Positions 33,887 to 43,658 of a DNA stretch of 64,000 nt are shown here, one piece after another. The stretch's first letter is position 1. Every line of letters starts with the position of its first letter. The notes below the pieces were generated by a model. The model was not told where the DNA came from. It saw nothing but the letters and a program-made list of their open reading frames with translations, and ran no database searches. Source of the stretch: an uncultured Microbulbifer sp. (GTDB lineage: Bacteria > Pseudomonadota > Gammaproteobacteria > Pseudomonadales > Cellvibrionaceae); the NCBI RefSeq assembly GCF_947498635.1, contig NZ_CANMKV010000009.1, positions 62,001 through 126,000 on the forward strand, given 5' to 3'. A program made the position numbers and the translations under genes.

Positions 33887-34283
33887 CTGGGTCGCTCTCC
33901 TCTCCCCTGAGGTCAGAGGGGATCATGCAATGAGGGGATGGCGTAAATCAAGCGAATCTTGATTTCAGCGGTCAGCCGATCAGGTCGTCGCTGTGATTCA
34001 TTGGGTACAGTCAAGACGCCCAGCCTAAAAGAGCATATTCCTTGATGTGTGATGCATAAGCGCGGGGCGATCACGCTTTTTTTGAGAATTTGTGAGCAGC
34101 ACTTATTCATCAAAAGGTTGTGAAAAAGGCTATTTTTTCTTCTTTCGCCGCCATTGGCCGCGCCACGGAATGGATGGCTGCCTCTAATAAGTGGCACTGT
34201 CAGCGGCTAAGCTGGGGGGGGGTGTATATTATTTATACATGTCTTTCAGTGTTTGGCGCAGACTTTTCTCAGGGGAGGCAAAT
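33887..34283. other. Divergent control region upstream of the sulfolipid operon
   Basis: 397 bp without a gene. It contains a G9 run at about 34214-34222 immediately followed by the palindrome TGTATA-ttatt-TATACA. sqdB is preceded by a strong AGGGGAGG ribosome binding site. Confidence 0.5.
34223..34239. promoter_or_regulatory. Palindrome upstream of sqdB (possible operator or -10 region)
   Basis: TGTATATTATTTATACA has perfect 6-bp arms and a 5-bp centre, 44 bp before the sqdB ATG. It could bind a dimeric regulator; the A+T-rich arms could also serve as a -10 element. No known factor can be named. Confidence 0.35.
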
Positions 34284-35561
34284 ATGCGGCAAAATGGTAA
34301 CTCCCGCATTTTAGTGTTGGGTGGTGATGGCTTCTGCGGCTGGCCTACAGCTTTGTATTTATCGCGCAAGGGTTATGCCGTCACTATCGTGGATAACTTT
34401 TCCCGGCGCCGTATCGATGAAGAGTTGGGGGTGGAGTCGCTGACACCGATCGAGAGTATGGGGCAGCGTTTGCAGTGCTGGTGGGAGATGACCGGATTAA
34501 CGATTGATCTCCTCAAGCTGGATTTAGCCTGTGACTTTGAGCCTTTGGTTGAATTGATTGCTGAGACCAGGCCCGCCGCTATTGTCCATTTCGCTGAGCA
34601 GCGCGCCGCTCCATACTCAATGAAATCCTCGCGCCACAAGCGCTATACCGTTTCCAACAATATCAATGCCACCAATAATATACTCGCTGCCGTGGTGGAT
34701 GCTGGCGTCGATAGTCATATTGTTCATCTCGGCACTATGGGGGTCTATGGGTATGGCTCTGCGGGTATGAAAATCCCCGAGGGTTACCTGGATGTAGAAA
34801 TTCCACTGGATAATGGCCAGCGGATTTCCCAGCAGATTCTTTACCCGAGTAATCCGGGCAGTATTTACCACCTGACCAAATCCCAGGATCAGCTGCTCTT
34901 TGCCTACTACAACAAGAACGATGGTATGCGAATTACAGACTTACACCAGGGCATCGTGTGGGGTACCCAAACGGTGGAAACCTCCCTGGATGAACGTTTG
35001 ATCAACCGCTTTGACTACGATGGCGATTACGGCACGGTGTTAAACCGCTTCCTGATGCAAGCGGCTACCGGGCATGAATTAACGGTACATGGCACTGGTG
35101 GGCAAACCCGTGCTTTTATTCATATTTCCGATACCGTGCGTTGTATCCACCTGGCGATAAGCTCCCCGCCCGATCCCGGTGAGCGGGTGCGTATCATGAA
35201 TCAAATGACCGAAACTTATCGGGTGCGCGATCTCGCCAGAATGATTGCGGATGCCAGTGGAGCCCCGGTGGCGTTTGTCGATAATCCTCGCAATGAGGCT
35301 GCGGAAAATGAATTGTTTGTGGAGAATGCCCGCCTGTGCAAACTGGGATTGAAGCCGACCTATCTCGCTCAGGGGTTGATGGAGGAAATCTCCGAAGTTG
35401 CGGAAAAGTATGCCTATCGCTGCAATCCAGAGTTGATACCCTGCCGCTCCTATTGGCGTACCGGTAATGCCCCCCAGGAAGGTGCTGGCACAGCGCGGAC
35501 CCCTCATCTATGTCGGGTATTAGCGGGGCCCCCAGGTTTAATTCGGCCTGCGGATGGCTAG
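34284..35561 (+). CDS. sqdB: UDP-sulfoquinovose synthase
   Basis: A 425-residue short-chain dehydrogenase/epimerase-type enzyme that follows plant SQD1 and bacterial SqdB. It has LVLGGDGFCGWPTALYLSRK (NAD loop), GVESLTPIESM, VHFAEQRAAPYSMKSS, LGTMGVYG (catalytic Thr), YHLTKSQD (YxxxK), DLHQGIVWGTQT, NRFLMQAATGHELTVHG, GGQTRAFIHISDT and MNQMTETY. It converts UDP-glucose and sulfite to UDP-sulfoquinovose, the head-group donor for sulfolipids. Start at ATG 34284 is fixed by AGGGGAGG 7 nt upstream; 31 upstream in-frame codons are not family-like. An extra C-terminal tail of about 25 residues (APQEGAGTARTPHL...) is unusual. First gene of a four-gene operon. Confidence 0.92.
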   Translation: MRQNGNSRILVLGGDGFCGWPTALYLSRKGYAVTIVDNFSRRRIDEELGVESLTPIESMGQRLQCWWEMTGLTIDLLKLDLACDFEPLVELIAETRPAAIVHFAEQRAAPYSMKSSRHKRYTVSNNINATNNILAAVVDAGVDSHIVHLGTMGVYGYGSAGMKIPEGYLDVEIPLDNGQRISQQILYPSNPGSIYHLTKSQDQLLFAYYNKNDGMRITDLHQGIVWGTQTVETSLDERLINRFDYDGDYGTVLNRFLMQAATGHELTVHGTGGQTRAFIHISDTVRCIHLAISSPPDPGERVRIMNQMTETYRVRDLARMIADASGAPVAFVDNPRNEAAENELFVENARLCKLGLKPTYLAQGLMEEISEVAEKYAYRCNPELIPCRSYWRTGNAPQEGAGTARTPHLCRVLAGPPGLIRPADG

Positions 35562-35587
35562 AACTTCGCGGCTAACTGGAGAAAGAC

Positions 35588-36892
35588 ATGGCGGGCTGGG
35601 AGGATTCTTCGAAGGTACCCCTGTCGATAACTGAGCAGGGTATCTATAACTTGAATCACCGCAAGTCCTTGGCGGATTTGATTGCACGCGCCATGCAGAT
35701 TAAAGGCGACCTGGATGTCGAACTGTTTGAAAAAGCCGTGCCAGGGATTGTAAATACGTATCCTATTTTTCGCTGTCGTTACAAAGGTGAACCGGTTGTT
35801 CGCAGTCTTGGCGATGTAGAGCTGGACTATATGGATATTCGCCACATGAGTGTGGCCCACATTACCAGCTTTCTACGACAGTTCAGTAGTTCCCCCATGG
35901 ATTTGGGCTCGGACCAATTAATTGGGCTAAGCCTTTTTCGTACCGGTGAAGATGAATATATTTTCCTCACCAAGTGCCATCACATTATTACTGATGGTAT
36001 TAGTCTGTCATTGCTTTGGGCTGAATGCCTGACGGCCTATCTGAGTATGTCGGCGGGCAAGGTTTATGAATCCCAAGTGCAAATCACGGATTTTTCCGAC
36101 TATGTCAATTTTGAGGAGATGTACCTGGAGTCAACACGCGGGCAAAAGGCATATTATTACTGGCGAAATAAGTTGGAGTTGCAACGGGAGGCGGTGGAGA
36201 AGGCCTCCGACGAAGAAATAGCCTCGATCATTTGCGCTGAGGTGAATCACAAAATTGAGGGGGGGGAGTTTGCACAAATACAGGCCAATGCTAGCGCCGC
36301 TCAGGTGAGCCTTTTTGCCTACTTATGCGCCGCCTACCAGCTCACCTTGTGCGAATTTTTACATCACGACTTTTGGATGAATACCAATCTGTCGCTGCGG
36401 TTGAAGCGCGAACACCGGTTTATTTTGGGTCCCATGTTCCGCTACGCCAATTTAGCGGTTTGCCGGAATGAAACCTGGGAGGAAAAACTGAATCGCCTTT
36501 CAGTAGAGATTAGGCGGGCAATTCGCAGTGCTTACGCTGCCGACTCCATTGGCCCCCACGGCAGCATTGGACACGGACTAAATGCTTCCAATTGCTTCCT
36601 GATTACTTTTCTTCAGGCAGAAGAGCATCAGGAAGGGTTCACTGCAGTGTATACGGGTGAAATATCGGATTGGGTGACGGTAAATGATCAGTTAAAAATA
36701 CGCACGACGCCTTTGCCTACTCGCCTGACCCCTTACGGTATTTACCTCTCATTGGCGGTGTTTGGCGGTCAGCTGCGCGCGAGCTTTATCTATAATGTGA
36801 ACTGCTTCAGCGGCGAACTGGTGGAGAGCATAGTGAATCGTTGGCGCATGCGTTTGATCAACGGCTCGGGGGAGAAAATGCCCTCCTTGTAA
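35588..36892 (+). CDS. Condensation-domain (HHxxxDG) acyltransferase in the sulfolipid operon
   Basis: A 434-residue protein with the fold signature of NRPS condensation domains and PapA/WES-type acyltransferases. The catalytic motif CHHIITDGISLSLLW places HHxxxDG at residues 131-137. Further hallmarks are an N-terminal PLSITEQGIYNL, FWMNTNLSLR, RFILGPMFRYANLAV (the DFGWG-equivalent region is diverged) and a C-terminal RLTPYGIYLSLAVFGGQL. There is no carrier-protein domain, so it likely uses acyl-CoA or a separate ACP. It lies 26 bp after sqdB and overlaps no gene. By analogy with PapA proteins that acylate mycobacterial sulfolipid, it may acylate a sulfoquinovosyl intermediate; this is inference. 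A decayed paralogue lies at 28760-32630. Confidence 0.8.
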   Translation: MAGWEDSSKVPLSITEQGIYNLNHRKSLADLIARAMQIKGDLDVELFEKAVPGIVNTYPIFRCRYKGEPVVRSLGDVELDYMDIRHMSVAHITSFLRQFSSSPMDLGSDQLIGLSLFRTGEDEYIFLTKCHHIITDGISLSLLWAECLTAYLSMSAGKVYESQVQITDFSDYVNFEEMYLESTRGQKAYYYWRNKLELQREAVEKASDEEIASIICAEVNHKIEGGEFAQIQANASAAQVSLFAYLCAAYQLTLCEFLHHDFWMNTNLSLRLKREHRFILGPMFRYANLAVCRNETWEEKLNRLSVEIRRAIRSAYAADSIGPHGSIGHGLNASNCFLITFLQAEEHQEGFTAVYTGEISDWVTVNDQLKIRTTPLPTRLTPYGIYLSLAVFGGQLRASFIYNVNCFSGELVESIVNRWRMRLINGSGEKMPSL

Positions 36893-36957
36893 GAGGCACT
36901 CTTGTGGGCCTCGCCAGGTCTCAGCCACTAAAATCCTATAAATTTGTAGTAGTGTCC

Positions 36958-37785
36958 ATGCCTCGATGTGCTTTTGTTACCCTCGTTAATAGTCAGGACT
37001 ATGTGATCGGTGCTGTTGCCTTGAAGCGTTCCCTGGAGCGGGTGGCAAGTATTTTCCCTTTGGTTTCCATGGTGGTTGCGGGCAGTGTCGACACGGCGCC
37101 ACTTGAGCAGTCCGGGTGTCTGGTGCGGGAAGTCCAAGCTCCGAATTTTTCTGCGGGCTTTATCCAGCGTCACGGGCGCGAAGGGCTCCATCAGCGGGCT
37201 CCATTCGATTGTGGAACTAAACCCCAATTCCATATTCCGCTCAATAATTTTTGTAAGTTAGCGCTTTGGCGCCTGGCGGAATATGACAAAGTTGTGTTTC
37301 TGGATGCGGATATTTTAGTACTGCGCAATATTGACCATCTGATGGAGTATCCGCAATTTTGTGCGGCGCCCAACGTGTATGAGGGTTTGGATGGGTTCGC
37401 GCGCATGAATTCCGGTCTGTTTACCGCCGTGCCCAGTGAGACGACTTACCGTAAAATGCTCGCATTGTTGGACAGGCCAGGCGTTTTCTGGCGGCGTACG
37501 GATCAGACGTTTCTACAGGTATTCTTCCCCCGTTGGCACGGCCTGCCATATATCTACAACGCTTTGCAGTATCTCTATCTGAATCTGCCGCAATTGTGGT
37601 TGTGGAGCAGTATTCATGTCATCCACTACCAGTATGAAAAACCCTGGCAAGCACCGCATGCCAAAACCCAGCGGCTTAAGCCGCTGGTCGAGTTGTGGTG
37701 GGCGGTGAATCAGGGCCGTGATATCAGCGCAAGAATCGATCAGCTCGCCCGTGAGCAGCGCCAGTCAGCGGGTGGTGTTTTGTGA
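36958..37785 (+). CDS. sqdD: GT8-family glycosyltransferase, SqdD-like
   Basis: A 275-residue glycogenin-like transferase. It begins MPRCAFVTLVNSQDYVIGAV, has the DxD metal site in VVFLDADILVLRNIDHL, then MNSGLFTAVPS, RRTDQTFLQVFF (donor loop), LPYIYNALQYLYL and the C-terminal VIHYQYEKPW. Rhodobacter SqdD, also glycogenin-like, is thought to move sulfoquinovose from the UDP-sugar to a glycerol-type acceptor. Position between sqdB and an sqdC-like gene supports this role. ATG 36958 is chosen because the fold starts there; GTG 36907 with an upstream AGAGG is an alternative giving 17 more residues. It is translationally coupled to the next gene (TGATG). Confidence 0.8.
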   Translation: MPRCAFVTLVNSQDYVIGAVALKRSLERVASIFPLVSMVVAGSVDTAPLEQSGCLVREVQAPNFSAGFIQRHGREGLHQRAPFDCGTKPQFHIPLNNFCKLALWRLAEYDKVVFLDADILVLRNIDHLMEYPQFCAAPNVYEGLDGFARMNSGLFTAVPSETTYRKMLALLDRPGVFWRRTDQTFLQVFFPRWHGLPYIYNALQYLYLNLPQLWLWSSIHVIHYQYEKPWQAPHAKTQRLKPLVELWWAVNQGRDISARIDQLAREQRQSAGGVL

Positions 37786-38711
37786 TGATTGGTATCACCG
37801 GCGCCAGTGGCTATGTGGGGCAATTCATTGTCCGTTATTTTCTCGATCACGGTTACCGAGTGCGGGCGCTTTCGCGCACGGGGCGCAAGTCCGGTTTATT
37901 TCCCTGCGCAACGAGTAGTGGCTTTGAGTGGGTTGCGGGGGATATGGCCGATCGCCATGTTTCATCGAAGTTTGTGCGTGGGCTGAATGCCGTGGTGCAC
38001 TGCGCCTATGATCACATACCGGGCCGCTATCGCGGTGGAGAGGGGAAAGATCTCTCAAGATATCTCGAGTCCAACCTGAACAGCACATTGGGACTGATGC
38101 AGGAAGCGCATTCAGCGGCCGTGGATAAGTTTGTTTTTATTTCCAGCAGGGCGGTGTATGCCACCGGGCATTTGCGCGGCAGCCTCTACGAGCATCAGGC
38201 GGCGCGCCCGGAGACTTTTTATGGGGCCTATAAGTCTGCGGTGGAGGCGATGGTGTCCGCCTGGGCTCAGCAGCGCCAATGGCATGCGGTATCTCTGCGC
38301 CTCACCGGCGTGTACGGCGTGGTGAATCCCCTGGAGCGCAGCAAGTGGTATGACATTGCCCGTGCGGTTGTCAGCGGCAAACCCTATACGAAGGCCAGGG
38401 CAGCGACTGAAGTGCACGGTGAGGATGTTGCCAGGGCAGTGGAGCTGGTGCTTTCTGAGGAGGATGCCAAGGGGCAGGCGGTAAATTGTAGCGATCGCCT
38501 GGTGACGTATCGTGAGGTGGCGGAGATTCTTCAGTCTATGATGGGGAAACGCAGTCCCCTCCCGCCTGAAGCCGAGGGAGAGCCACCAGCGGCAATGGAC
38601 TGCGCCTATTTACAGGGCAAGGGGTTTCACTTTGGTGGAACGGAGCGCCTGCACCATAGCCTGCGTCTACTGGCAGAAGCCGTGCAGCTGGAGCGGCGGC
38701 TCTACCAATAG
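37785..38711 (+). CDS. sqdC: NAD-dependent epimerase/reductase, SqdC-like
   Basis: A 308-residue extended SDR protein: MIGITGASGYVGQFIVRYFL (GxxGxxG), YRVRALSRTGRK (Arg suggests NADP(H)), VVHCAYDH, FVFISSRAVYATGH, YGAYKSAVEAMV (YxxxK) and LRLTGVYGVVNP. In Rhodobacter, loss of sqdC leads to accumulation of sulfoquinovosyl-dihydroxyacetone, so SqdC probably reduces that intermediate. The same role is inferred here from gene order and fold. The ATG overlaps the sqdD stop by one base. It is the last gene of the operon, convergent with lpxH. Confidence 0.75.
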   Translation: MIGITGASGYVGQFIVRYFLDHGYRVRALSRTGRKSGLFPCATSSGFEWVAGDMADRHVSSKFVRGLNAVVHCAYDHIPGRYRGGEGKDLSRYLESNLNSTLGLMQEAHSAAVDKFVFISSRAVYATGHLRGSLYEHQAARPETFYGAYKSAVEAMVSAWAQQRQWHAVSLRLTGVYGVVNPLERSKWYDIARAVVSGKPYTKARAATEVHGEDVARAVELVLSEEDAKGQAVNCSDRLVTYREVAEILQSMMGKRSPLPPEAEGEPPAAMDCAYLQGKGFHFGGTERLHHSLRLLAEAVQLERRLYQ

Positions 38712-38734
38712 TGCAGGGGTTGGCACTGCGGGGA

Positions 38735-39460
38735 TCAGCCGATCGGCCAGTGCATTAATTCCAGTGAATTTTCACTCGCCTTCAGGCACCAGGCATTACT
38801 CTCCCAATCCCCCAGTACGATGCGCTCCGCCGGAGAGCCGTTGAGGGTGAATGGGTGGCGACCGGGCCTGTGGGTGTGGCCATGGATTATTATGTCCACG
38901 TCCTGTTCAGCCATCACTCGCTCCACTTCCTCAGGGGTGACATCCATGATGTCTTCTGCCTTGCGGCTGTTCATGGCCTTTGAGGCGGCGCGGATTTGTG
39001 CGGCGATAGCGCGGCGTTCCTGTAGCGGTTTGACTAATAATCCCTGCTGCCAGGCGGGGTCTCGTGCCTGGCGCCGGAAAGTCATGTATTCCTCGTCGCG
39101 GGTGCACAGGCTATCGCCGTGCATCAGCAATACCCGGTGGCCCGCAAGCGTGAGGCGGGTTGGATCTTGCAATAACTCCGCCCCCGCGCGCTGGGCGAAG
39201 TCGTTACCGAGCAGGAAGTCTCGATTGCCGTGCATCAGGTACAGTTTTGTCCCGGTGCCACTGTAACGGTCCAGCTCCCGCACAACCTCATCGATCAAGG
39301 GGGTATCGTCGTCATCGCCGATCCAGGCCTCGAAGAAATCACCGAGTATATATAGTGCTTCGGCGCCGGCGGCCGGGCCGCGCAGAAAATCAAACAGGGC
39401 CCGAGTGATCTCCGGACGGCTCTCGTCGAGGTGCAGATCGGAAATAAAATAAATAGACAA
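38735..39460 (-). CDS. lpxH: UDP-2,3-diacylglucosamine diphosphatase
   Basis: A 241-residue calcineurin-like phosphoesterase with the full metal-site series: FISDLHLDESRP, ILGDFFEAWIGDDD, LMHGNRDFLLGNDF, LMHGDSLCT and IIIHGHTHRPGRH. LpxH hydrolyses UDP-2,3-diacylglucosamine to lipid X at the inner membrane in lipid A synthesis. Length equals E. coli LpxH (240). It sits behind ppiB in a leftward pair (35 bp apart), an arrangement common in gammaproteobacteria. Confidence 0.95.
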   Translation of the reverse strand: MSIYFISDLHLDESRPEITRALFDFLRGPAAGAEALYILGDFFEAWIGDDDDTPLIDEVVRELDRYSGTGTKLYLMHGNRDFLLGNDFAQRAGAELLQDPTRLTLAGHRVLLMHGDSLCTRDEEYMTFRRQARDPAWQQGLLVKPLQERRAIAAQIRAASKAMNSRKAEDIMDVTPEEVERVMAEQDVDIIIHGHTHRPGRHPFTLNGSPAERIVLGDWESNAWCLKASENSLELMHWPIG

Positions 39461-39495
39461 TGTTCCCGCCTTAGAGTCTGTGTGGACTCGTAAAA

Positions 39496-40005
39496 TTACT
39501 TGTCTGCGTAATCGTCAGAGATGCTGATGCTGGTGATTTCGATGCTTTCCAGTGGGACGTCCTGATGAAAACCCTTGCTGCCAGTTTTTACGCTTTTGAT
39601 CTTGTTGACCACGTCCATGCCCTCGGCCACTTTGCCGAATACACAGTAGCCCCAGCCCTGGGTGTCTTTGCTGCGGAAGTTCAGGAAGTCGTTGTCCTTC
39701 ACATTGATGAAAAACTGAGAGCTGGCAGAGTGCGGATCCATGGTGCGCGCCATAGCCAGGGTACCGGTGTCATTCTTCAGACCGTTGTCGGCTTCGTTTT
39801 CAATGGAATCGCGGGAGGCTTTTTGTTCCATGTCGGGGGTCATGCCGCCGCCCTGAACCATAAAGTTATCGATCACCCGGTGGAAAATGGTCCCAGTGTA
39901 AAAATCATCACGACAGTACTGCAGGAAATTGGCTGCAGTCTTGGGGGCCTTGTCGAAATCCAGTTCGATAGTGATATCTCCGTGGGTAGTGTGCAAGGTG
40001 ATCAT
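39496..40005 (-). CDS. ppiB: Cytoplasmic peptidyl-prolyl cis-trans isomerase B
   Basis: A 169-residue cyclophilin without a signal peptide: [53 protein letters not shown] and [14 protein letters not shown]. The active-site Arg and the QFF core are kept. It speeds proline isomerisation during folding. It precedes lpxH and is divergent from glnS across a 212-bp control region. Confidence 0.95.
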   Translation of the reverse strand: MITLHTTHGDITIELDFDKAPKTAANFLQYCRDDFYTGTIFHRVIDNFMVQGGGMTPDMEQKASRDSIENEADNGLKNDTGTLAMARTMDPHSASSQFFINVKDNDFLNFRSKDTQGWGYCVFGKVAEGMDVVNKIKSVKTGSKGFHQDVPLESIEITSISISDDYADK

Positions 40006-40171
40006 AAAATGTCCTATGGGGGTTGATTTTGGCCGGCATGATACCTTTTCGTCAGGAGGTGTAAAACGCCGAGTCGCGATATCATAATGGATTGTCTAAA
40101 AAGTGTGCGCCATCGGCGAATTTCCCGGTTTGGCGCTTTGTTAAAGAGGATATTCTGTGGCTCAACTAGGG

Positions 40172-40177
40172 TATAAT
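40172..40177 (+). promoter_or_regulatory. Probable -10 element of glnS
   Basis: TATAAT occurs in GGGTATAATTCG, 41 bp upstream of the glnS start. The -35 region 17 bp upstream (GATATT) is weak. The GGG before the -10 does not form a canonical extended -10. Confidence 0.5.
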
Positions 40178-40217
40178 TCGCCGTTTAAGTTCGCACAGCT
40201 GTAAATAAGAGAATCCT

Positions 40218-41891
40218 ATGACATCCGAGAGCAAGCCCGCTCACTTTTTACAGAACCTTATTCGCGAAGACCTGGCAGAGGGCCGGGTATCCCAGGTGGC
40301 AACGCGTTTTCCACCGGAGCCGAATGGATATCTGCATATTGGCCACGCCAAATCCATCTGCCTCAATTTTGGTCTGGCACAGGAATTTGGCGGCACCTGT
40401 AATTTACGCTTTGATGACACCAACCCGGCCAAGGAAGAAGAAGAGTTTGTCGATGCGATTAAGCGCGACGTCTCCTGGCTGGGTTTTGAGTGGAATGGCG
40501 AAGCCAAATACTCCTCGGATAACTTTGACCAATTGTACCAGTGGGCCCTGCACCTGATTAAAGCCGGCAAGGCCTACGTCTGCGATCTATCCGCCGAAGA
40601 GGCTCGCCACTATCGCGGCACGTTGAAAGAACCGGGCAAAAACAGCCCGTACCGCGATCGCTCCGTAGAAGAGAACCTGGCGCTGTTTGAGAAAATGCGC
40701 AATGGCGAGATGGAAGAGGGTCAGTGCAGCTTGCGCGCCAAGATCGATATGGCCGCGCCCAATATCAACCTGCGCGACCCGATTATTTACCGCATTAAGA
40801 AAATGGCGCACCACCAGACTGGTGACAAGTGGTGTATCTACCCCAGCTACGATTTCGCCCACGGCCAGTGCGATGCGATTGAAGGTATCAGCCACTCCAT
40901 TTGTACCCTGGAGTTCGAGGATCACAAGCCGCTGTACGACTGGTTGATCGAGAACCTGCCGGTGCCTTCGCGTCCACGCCAGTACGAATTTGCCCGCCTG
41001 CACCTCAACTACACCGTGGTGTCCAAGCGCAAGCTGAAGCAGCTGGTGGATGAGGGGCATGTGGATGGTTGGGACGATCCCCGTATGCCGACGTTGTCGG
41101 GTATGCGCCGCCGCGGCTTTACGCCGACTTCTATTCGCAACTTCTGCGAGATGATCGGTGTAACACGATCCGACTCCGTAGTGGACGTCGGTATGCTGGA
41201 ATACAGCATTCGCGATGACCTGGACAAGAATGCACCGCGCGCTATGTGTGTGATGGAGCCTTTGAAGGTCACCCTGAAGAATTACCCGGAAGGTCGGGAA
41301 GAAATGCTGTCCGCACCGGGCCACCCGGTACGCGACGATCTGCCGGCCCGTGAACTTCCCTTTGGCCGCACTCTCTATATTGAGAAAGAGGATTTCCGCG
41401 AAGAGGCCAACAAGAAGTACAAGCGCCTGGTGCTGGGCAAGAAAGTTCGACTGCGCAACGCCTATGTGATTTTTGCCGAAGAAGTGGTCAAAAATGATGC
41501 CGGTGAGATTGTCGAGGTGATCTGCTCGGTAGATCTCGACAGTCTGGGTAAAGACCCGGCCGACGGCGTCAAACCGAAAGGCGTGATCCACTGGGTATCT
41601 GCGGTGAACAACGTGGAGTGTGAAGTGCGCCTTTACGATCGCCTGTTCAATGATTCCGCTCCAGATGCCGGCGGTAAAAATTTCCTCGATTGTGTTAACC
41701 CGGACAACCTGCAGATCCTCAAAGGTTGTAAGGCGGAAATCGGTCTGGCCAAGGCCGCGCCGGAGCAGGGTTACCAGTTTGAGCGCAATGGTTACTTCTG
41801 TCGCGACAGCAAATATGGCAGTGCAGAGGTGCCGGTGTTTAACCGCACCATTGGTCTGCGCGACAGCTGGGCCAAAGAACAAAATAAGTAA
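40218..41891 (+). CDS. glnS: Glutaminyl-tRNA synthetase
   Basis: A 557-residue class I synthetase (E. coli 554). The HIGH-type motif is in [20 protein letters not shown], followed by [19 protein letters not shown]. The KMSKS-type loop is [11 protein letters not shown]. The anticodon-binding beta-barrels cover about 340-550. The catalytic and acceptor-stem regions ([20 protein letters not shown]) are intact. It charges tRNA-Gln with glutamine in the cytoplasm. It is followed by a strong hairpin and cysS, suggesting partial readthrough or mRNA processing between two synthetase genes. Confidence 0.97.
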   Translation: MTSESKPAHFLQNLIREDLAEGRVSQVATRFPPEPNGYLHIGHAKSICLNFGLAQEFGGTCNLRFDDTNPAKEEEEFVDAIKRDVSWLGFEWNGEAKYSSDNFDQLYQWALHLIKAGKAYVCDLSAEEARHYRGTLKEPGKNSPYRDRSVEENLALFEKMRNGEMEEGQCSLRAKIDMAAPNINLRDPIIYRIKKMAHHQTGDKWCIYPSYDFAHGQCDAIEGISHSICTLEFEDHKPLYDWLIENLPVPSRPRQYEFARLHLNYTVVSKRKLKQLVDEGHVDGWDDPRMPTLSGMRRRGFTPTSIRNFCEMIGVTRSDSVVDVGMLEYSIRDDLDKNAPRAMCVMEPLKVTLKNYPEGREEMLSAPGHPVRDDLPARELPFGRTLYIEKEDFREEANKKYKRLVLGKKVRLRNAYVIFAEEVVKNDAGEIVEVICSVDLDSLGKDPADGVKPKGVIHWVSAVNNVECEVRLYDRLFNDSAPDAGGKNFLDCVNPDNLQILKGCKAEIGLAKAAPEQGYQFERNGYFCRDSKYGSAEVPVFNRTIGLRDSWAKEQNK

Positions 41892-41925
41892 CCAAACACT
41901 TCATTGCCCGAGTGGCAGTTTTGGC

Positions 41926-41950
41926 GGGCGGGCCAATGATTGGCCCGTCC
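41926..41950 (+). terminator. Strong hairpin between glnS and cysS
   Basis: GGGCGGGCCAA / TTGGCCCGTCC forms an 11-bp stem with one G-U pair and a TGA loop. No U-run follows, so it is more likely an attenuating or mRNA-stabilising stem than an efficient terminator. Confidence 0.5.
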
Positions 41951-41978
41951 CAGACAGTAAAAGAATTCGAGAGAAGAA

Positions 41979-43358
41979 ATGCCTCTACAGGTCTACAACA
42001 CGTTTACCGGGAAGAAAGAACCCTTTGTACCACTGGTGGAAGATCAGGTGCGCATGTATGTGTGTGGTCCCACCGTGTACAACCGCGTGCATATCGGCAA
42101 TGCCCGCCCTGTAGTGGTGTTCGATACCCTTTACCGGATGCTGAAGCGAAATTTCAGCGATGTGATTTACGCGCGCAATATTACCGATATTGACGACAAG
42201 ATCATGAAGACCGCACGGGATAACGGTGAGGAAATCGGCGTACTATCGGCGCGTTATGCGCAGGCTTACTATGAGGATATGGCCGCGCTCAACAACCTGG
42301 AGCCAGATATTGTCCCCTACGCCACCCAGCACTTGCCGGAAATGATCGCCATGATCGAAAGCCTGCTGGAAAAGGGCCATGCCTACGCCGCTGAGGGCCA
42401 TGTGCTGTTCGCGGTGGAATCCATGGAAGAATATGGCCAGCTGTCCAGGCGCTCCCTTGACGATATGCTCGCCGGTGCGCGGGTCGAAGTGGCACCTTAC
42501 AAGAAATACGCCGGTGATTTCGTACTGTGGAAGCCCTCCTCAGAGGCGGAGCCGGGCTGGGACAGCCCCTGGGGCCGCGGTCGTCCGGGTTGGCACCTGG
42601 AGTGCTCGGCGATGATCAAGAAGCACCTGGGCGACACCATCGACATTCACGGCGGTGGTCGCGATCTGACCTTCCCACACCACGAAAACGAGCGCGCTCA
42701 GAGTTGCTGCGCCAATGGTGTGGATTTTGTGCGCTACTGGATGCATAACGGCTACGTGAATATTGATGGCGAAAAGATGTCCAAGTCCCTGGGCAACTTC
42801 CGCATGGTCAAAGATCTGCTGGGCCAATTCCCCGGTGAGGTATTGCGTTTCGCACTGCTGTCGGCCCACTACCGCTCCGAGCTGAATTTTAGTGCGGACC
42901 TGCTGGATCAGGCTTGGCGCACCCTGGATACCCTCTACGGCGCCCTGCGTGAAACCGAAGCGGTTGAGGCCGAAACCGCGGACTTGAGCGGCAGTGCTTT
43001 TATCAAGGCGCTGGAAGATGACCTGAATACGCCTATCGCCATCAGTGAGCTGCACCAGATTGCCCGCGACCTGAATAAGGCAGAAGATGCCGATAAGCCG
43101 CGTCTGAAAGGTTTGCTACTGGCTGCCGGCGATATGCTGGGCATCCTTCAACAGGACCCGGAAGCCTGGTTTAAGCAGGCCCGCGGAGGCGAGGAATTGA
43201 TTTCCGCGGAAGAAATCGAAGCCCTGATCGAAGAGCGAGTGCAGAGCAAGAAAAATCGTGACTTTGCCCGCGCCGATGGAATTCGTGAGGAGTTAAAATC
43301 CAAGGGTGTGGTTCTCGAGGACAGCCGCGAGGGTACCAAGTGGCGCCGGGAATCATAG
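41979..43358 (+). CDS. cysS: Cysteinyl-tRNA synthetase
   Basis: A 459-residue class I synthetase (E. coli 461). The zinc/HIGH region is [19 protein letters not shown]. Further zinc ligands are seen in HLECSAMI and [16 protein letters not shown], and the KMSKS loop is [13 protein letters not shown]-terminal anticodon helix bundle ends at GTKWRRES. It attaches cysteine to tRNA-Cys. ATG 41979 is preceded by GAGAGAAGAA. It lies 87 bp behind glnS. Confidence 0.97.
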   Translation: MPLQVYNTFTGKKEPFVPLVEDQVRMYVCGPTVYNRVHIGNARPVVVFDTLYRMLKRNFSDVIYARNITDIDDKIMKTARDNGEEIGVLSARYAQAYYEDMAALNNLEPDIVPYATQHLPEMIAMIESLLEKGHAYAAEGHVLFAVESMEEYGQLSRRSLDDMLAGARVEVAPYKKYAGDFVLWKPSSEAEPGWDSPWGRGRPGWHLECSAMIKKHLGDTIDIHGGGRDLTFPHHENERAQSCCANGVDFVRYWMHNGYVNIDGEKMSKSLGNFRMVKDLLGQFPGEVLRFALLSAHYRSELNFSADLLDQAWRTLDTLYGALRETEAVEAETADLSGSAFIKALEDDLNTPIAISELHQIARDLNKAEDADKPRLKGLLLAAGDMLGILQQDPEAWFKQARGGEELISAEEIEALIEERVQSKKNRDFARADGIREELKSKGVVLEDSREGTKWRRES

Positions 43359-43454
43359 AGCGCCCAAAATTTGCCTAAAGGTTTCTCCCGGGTTTGTCGC
43401 TTTGTGGCTACCGGGGAGAAAGTGCCATTCGAATTTCATTGGTAGAAGCAGACT

Positions 43455-43643
43455 ATGAAAAAAGTACTCGTCCTGATCAGTTCCGCGGTAGCCCTTGTCG
43501 CTCTCACTGCCTGTGAGCCCAAACGCGGCTCCGATGCCTGGTGTGAGAAAATGGATAAAGTGCCCAAGGGGCAGTGGACGCTTGATGATACGGGTGATTA
43601 CACCAAATATTGCGTCTTCAACCAAAAGCCAGAAGAAGAATAA
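43455..43643 (+). CDS. DUF3012 small lipoprotein
   Basis: A 62-residue protein with a lipoprotein signal peptide ending in the lipobox LTAC (Cys 20). The mature part carries EPKRGSDAWCEKM and GQWTLDDTGDYTKYCVF, the DUF3012 pattern with two conserved cysteines that may form a disulfide. It is exported and lipid-anchored, probably in the outer membrane because residue +2 is Glu, not Asp. Function unknown. It ends 15 bp before the condensin operon and may be cotranscribed with it. Confidence 0.85.
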   Translation: MKKVLVLISSAVALVALTACEPKRGSDAWCEKMDKVPKGQWTLDDTGDYTKYCVFNQKPEEE

Positions 43644-43658
43644 GCAGGCATCCAGTCG

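Noticed and set aside
40587-41882. 431-codon antisense frame opposite glnS
   Set aside because: glnS is unambiguous; the antisense frame has no family features and arises from GC-rich codon bias.
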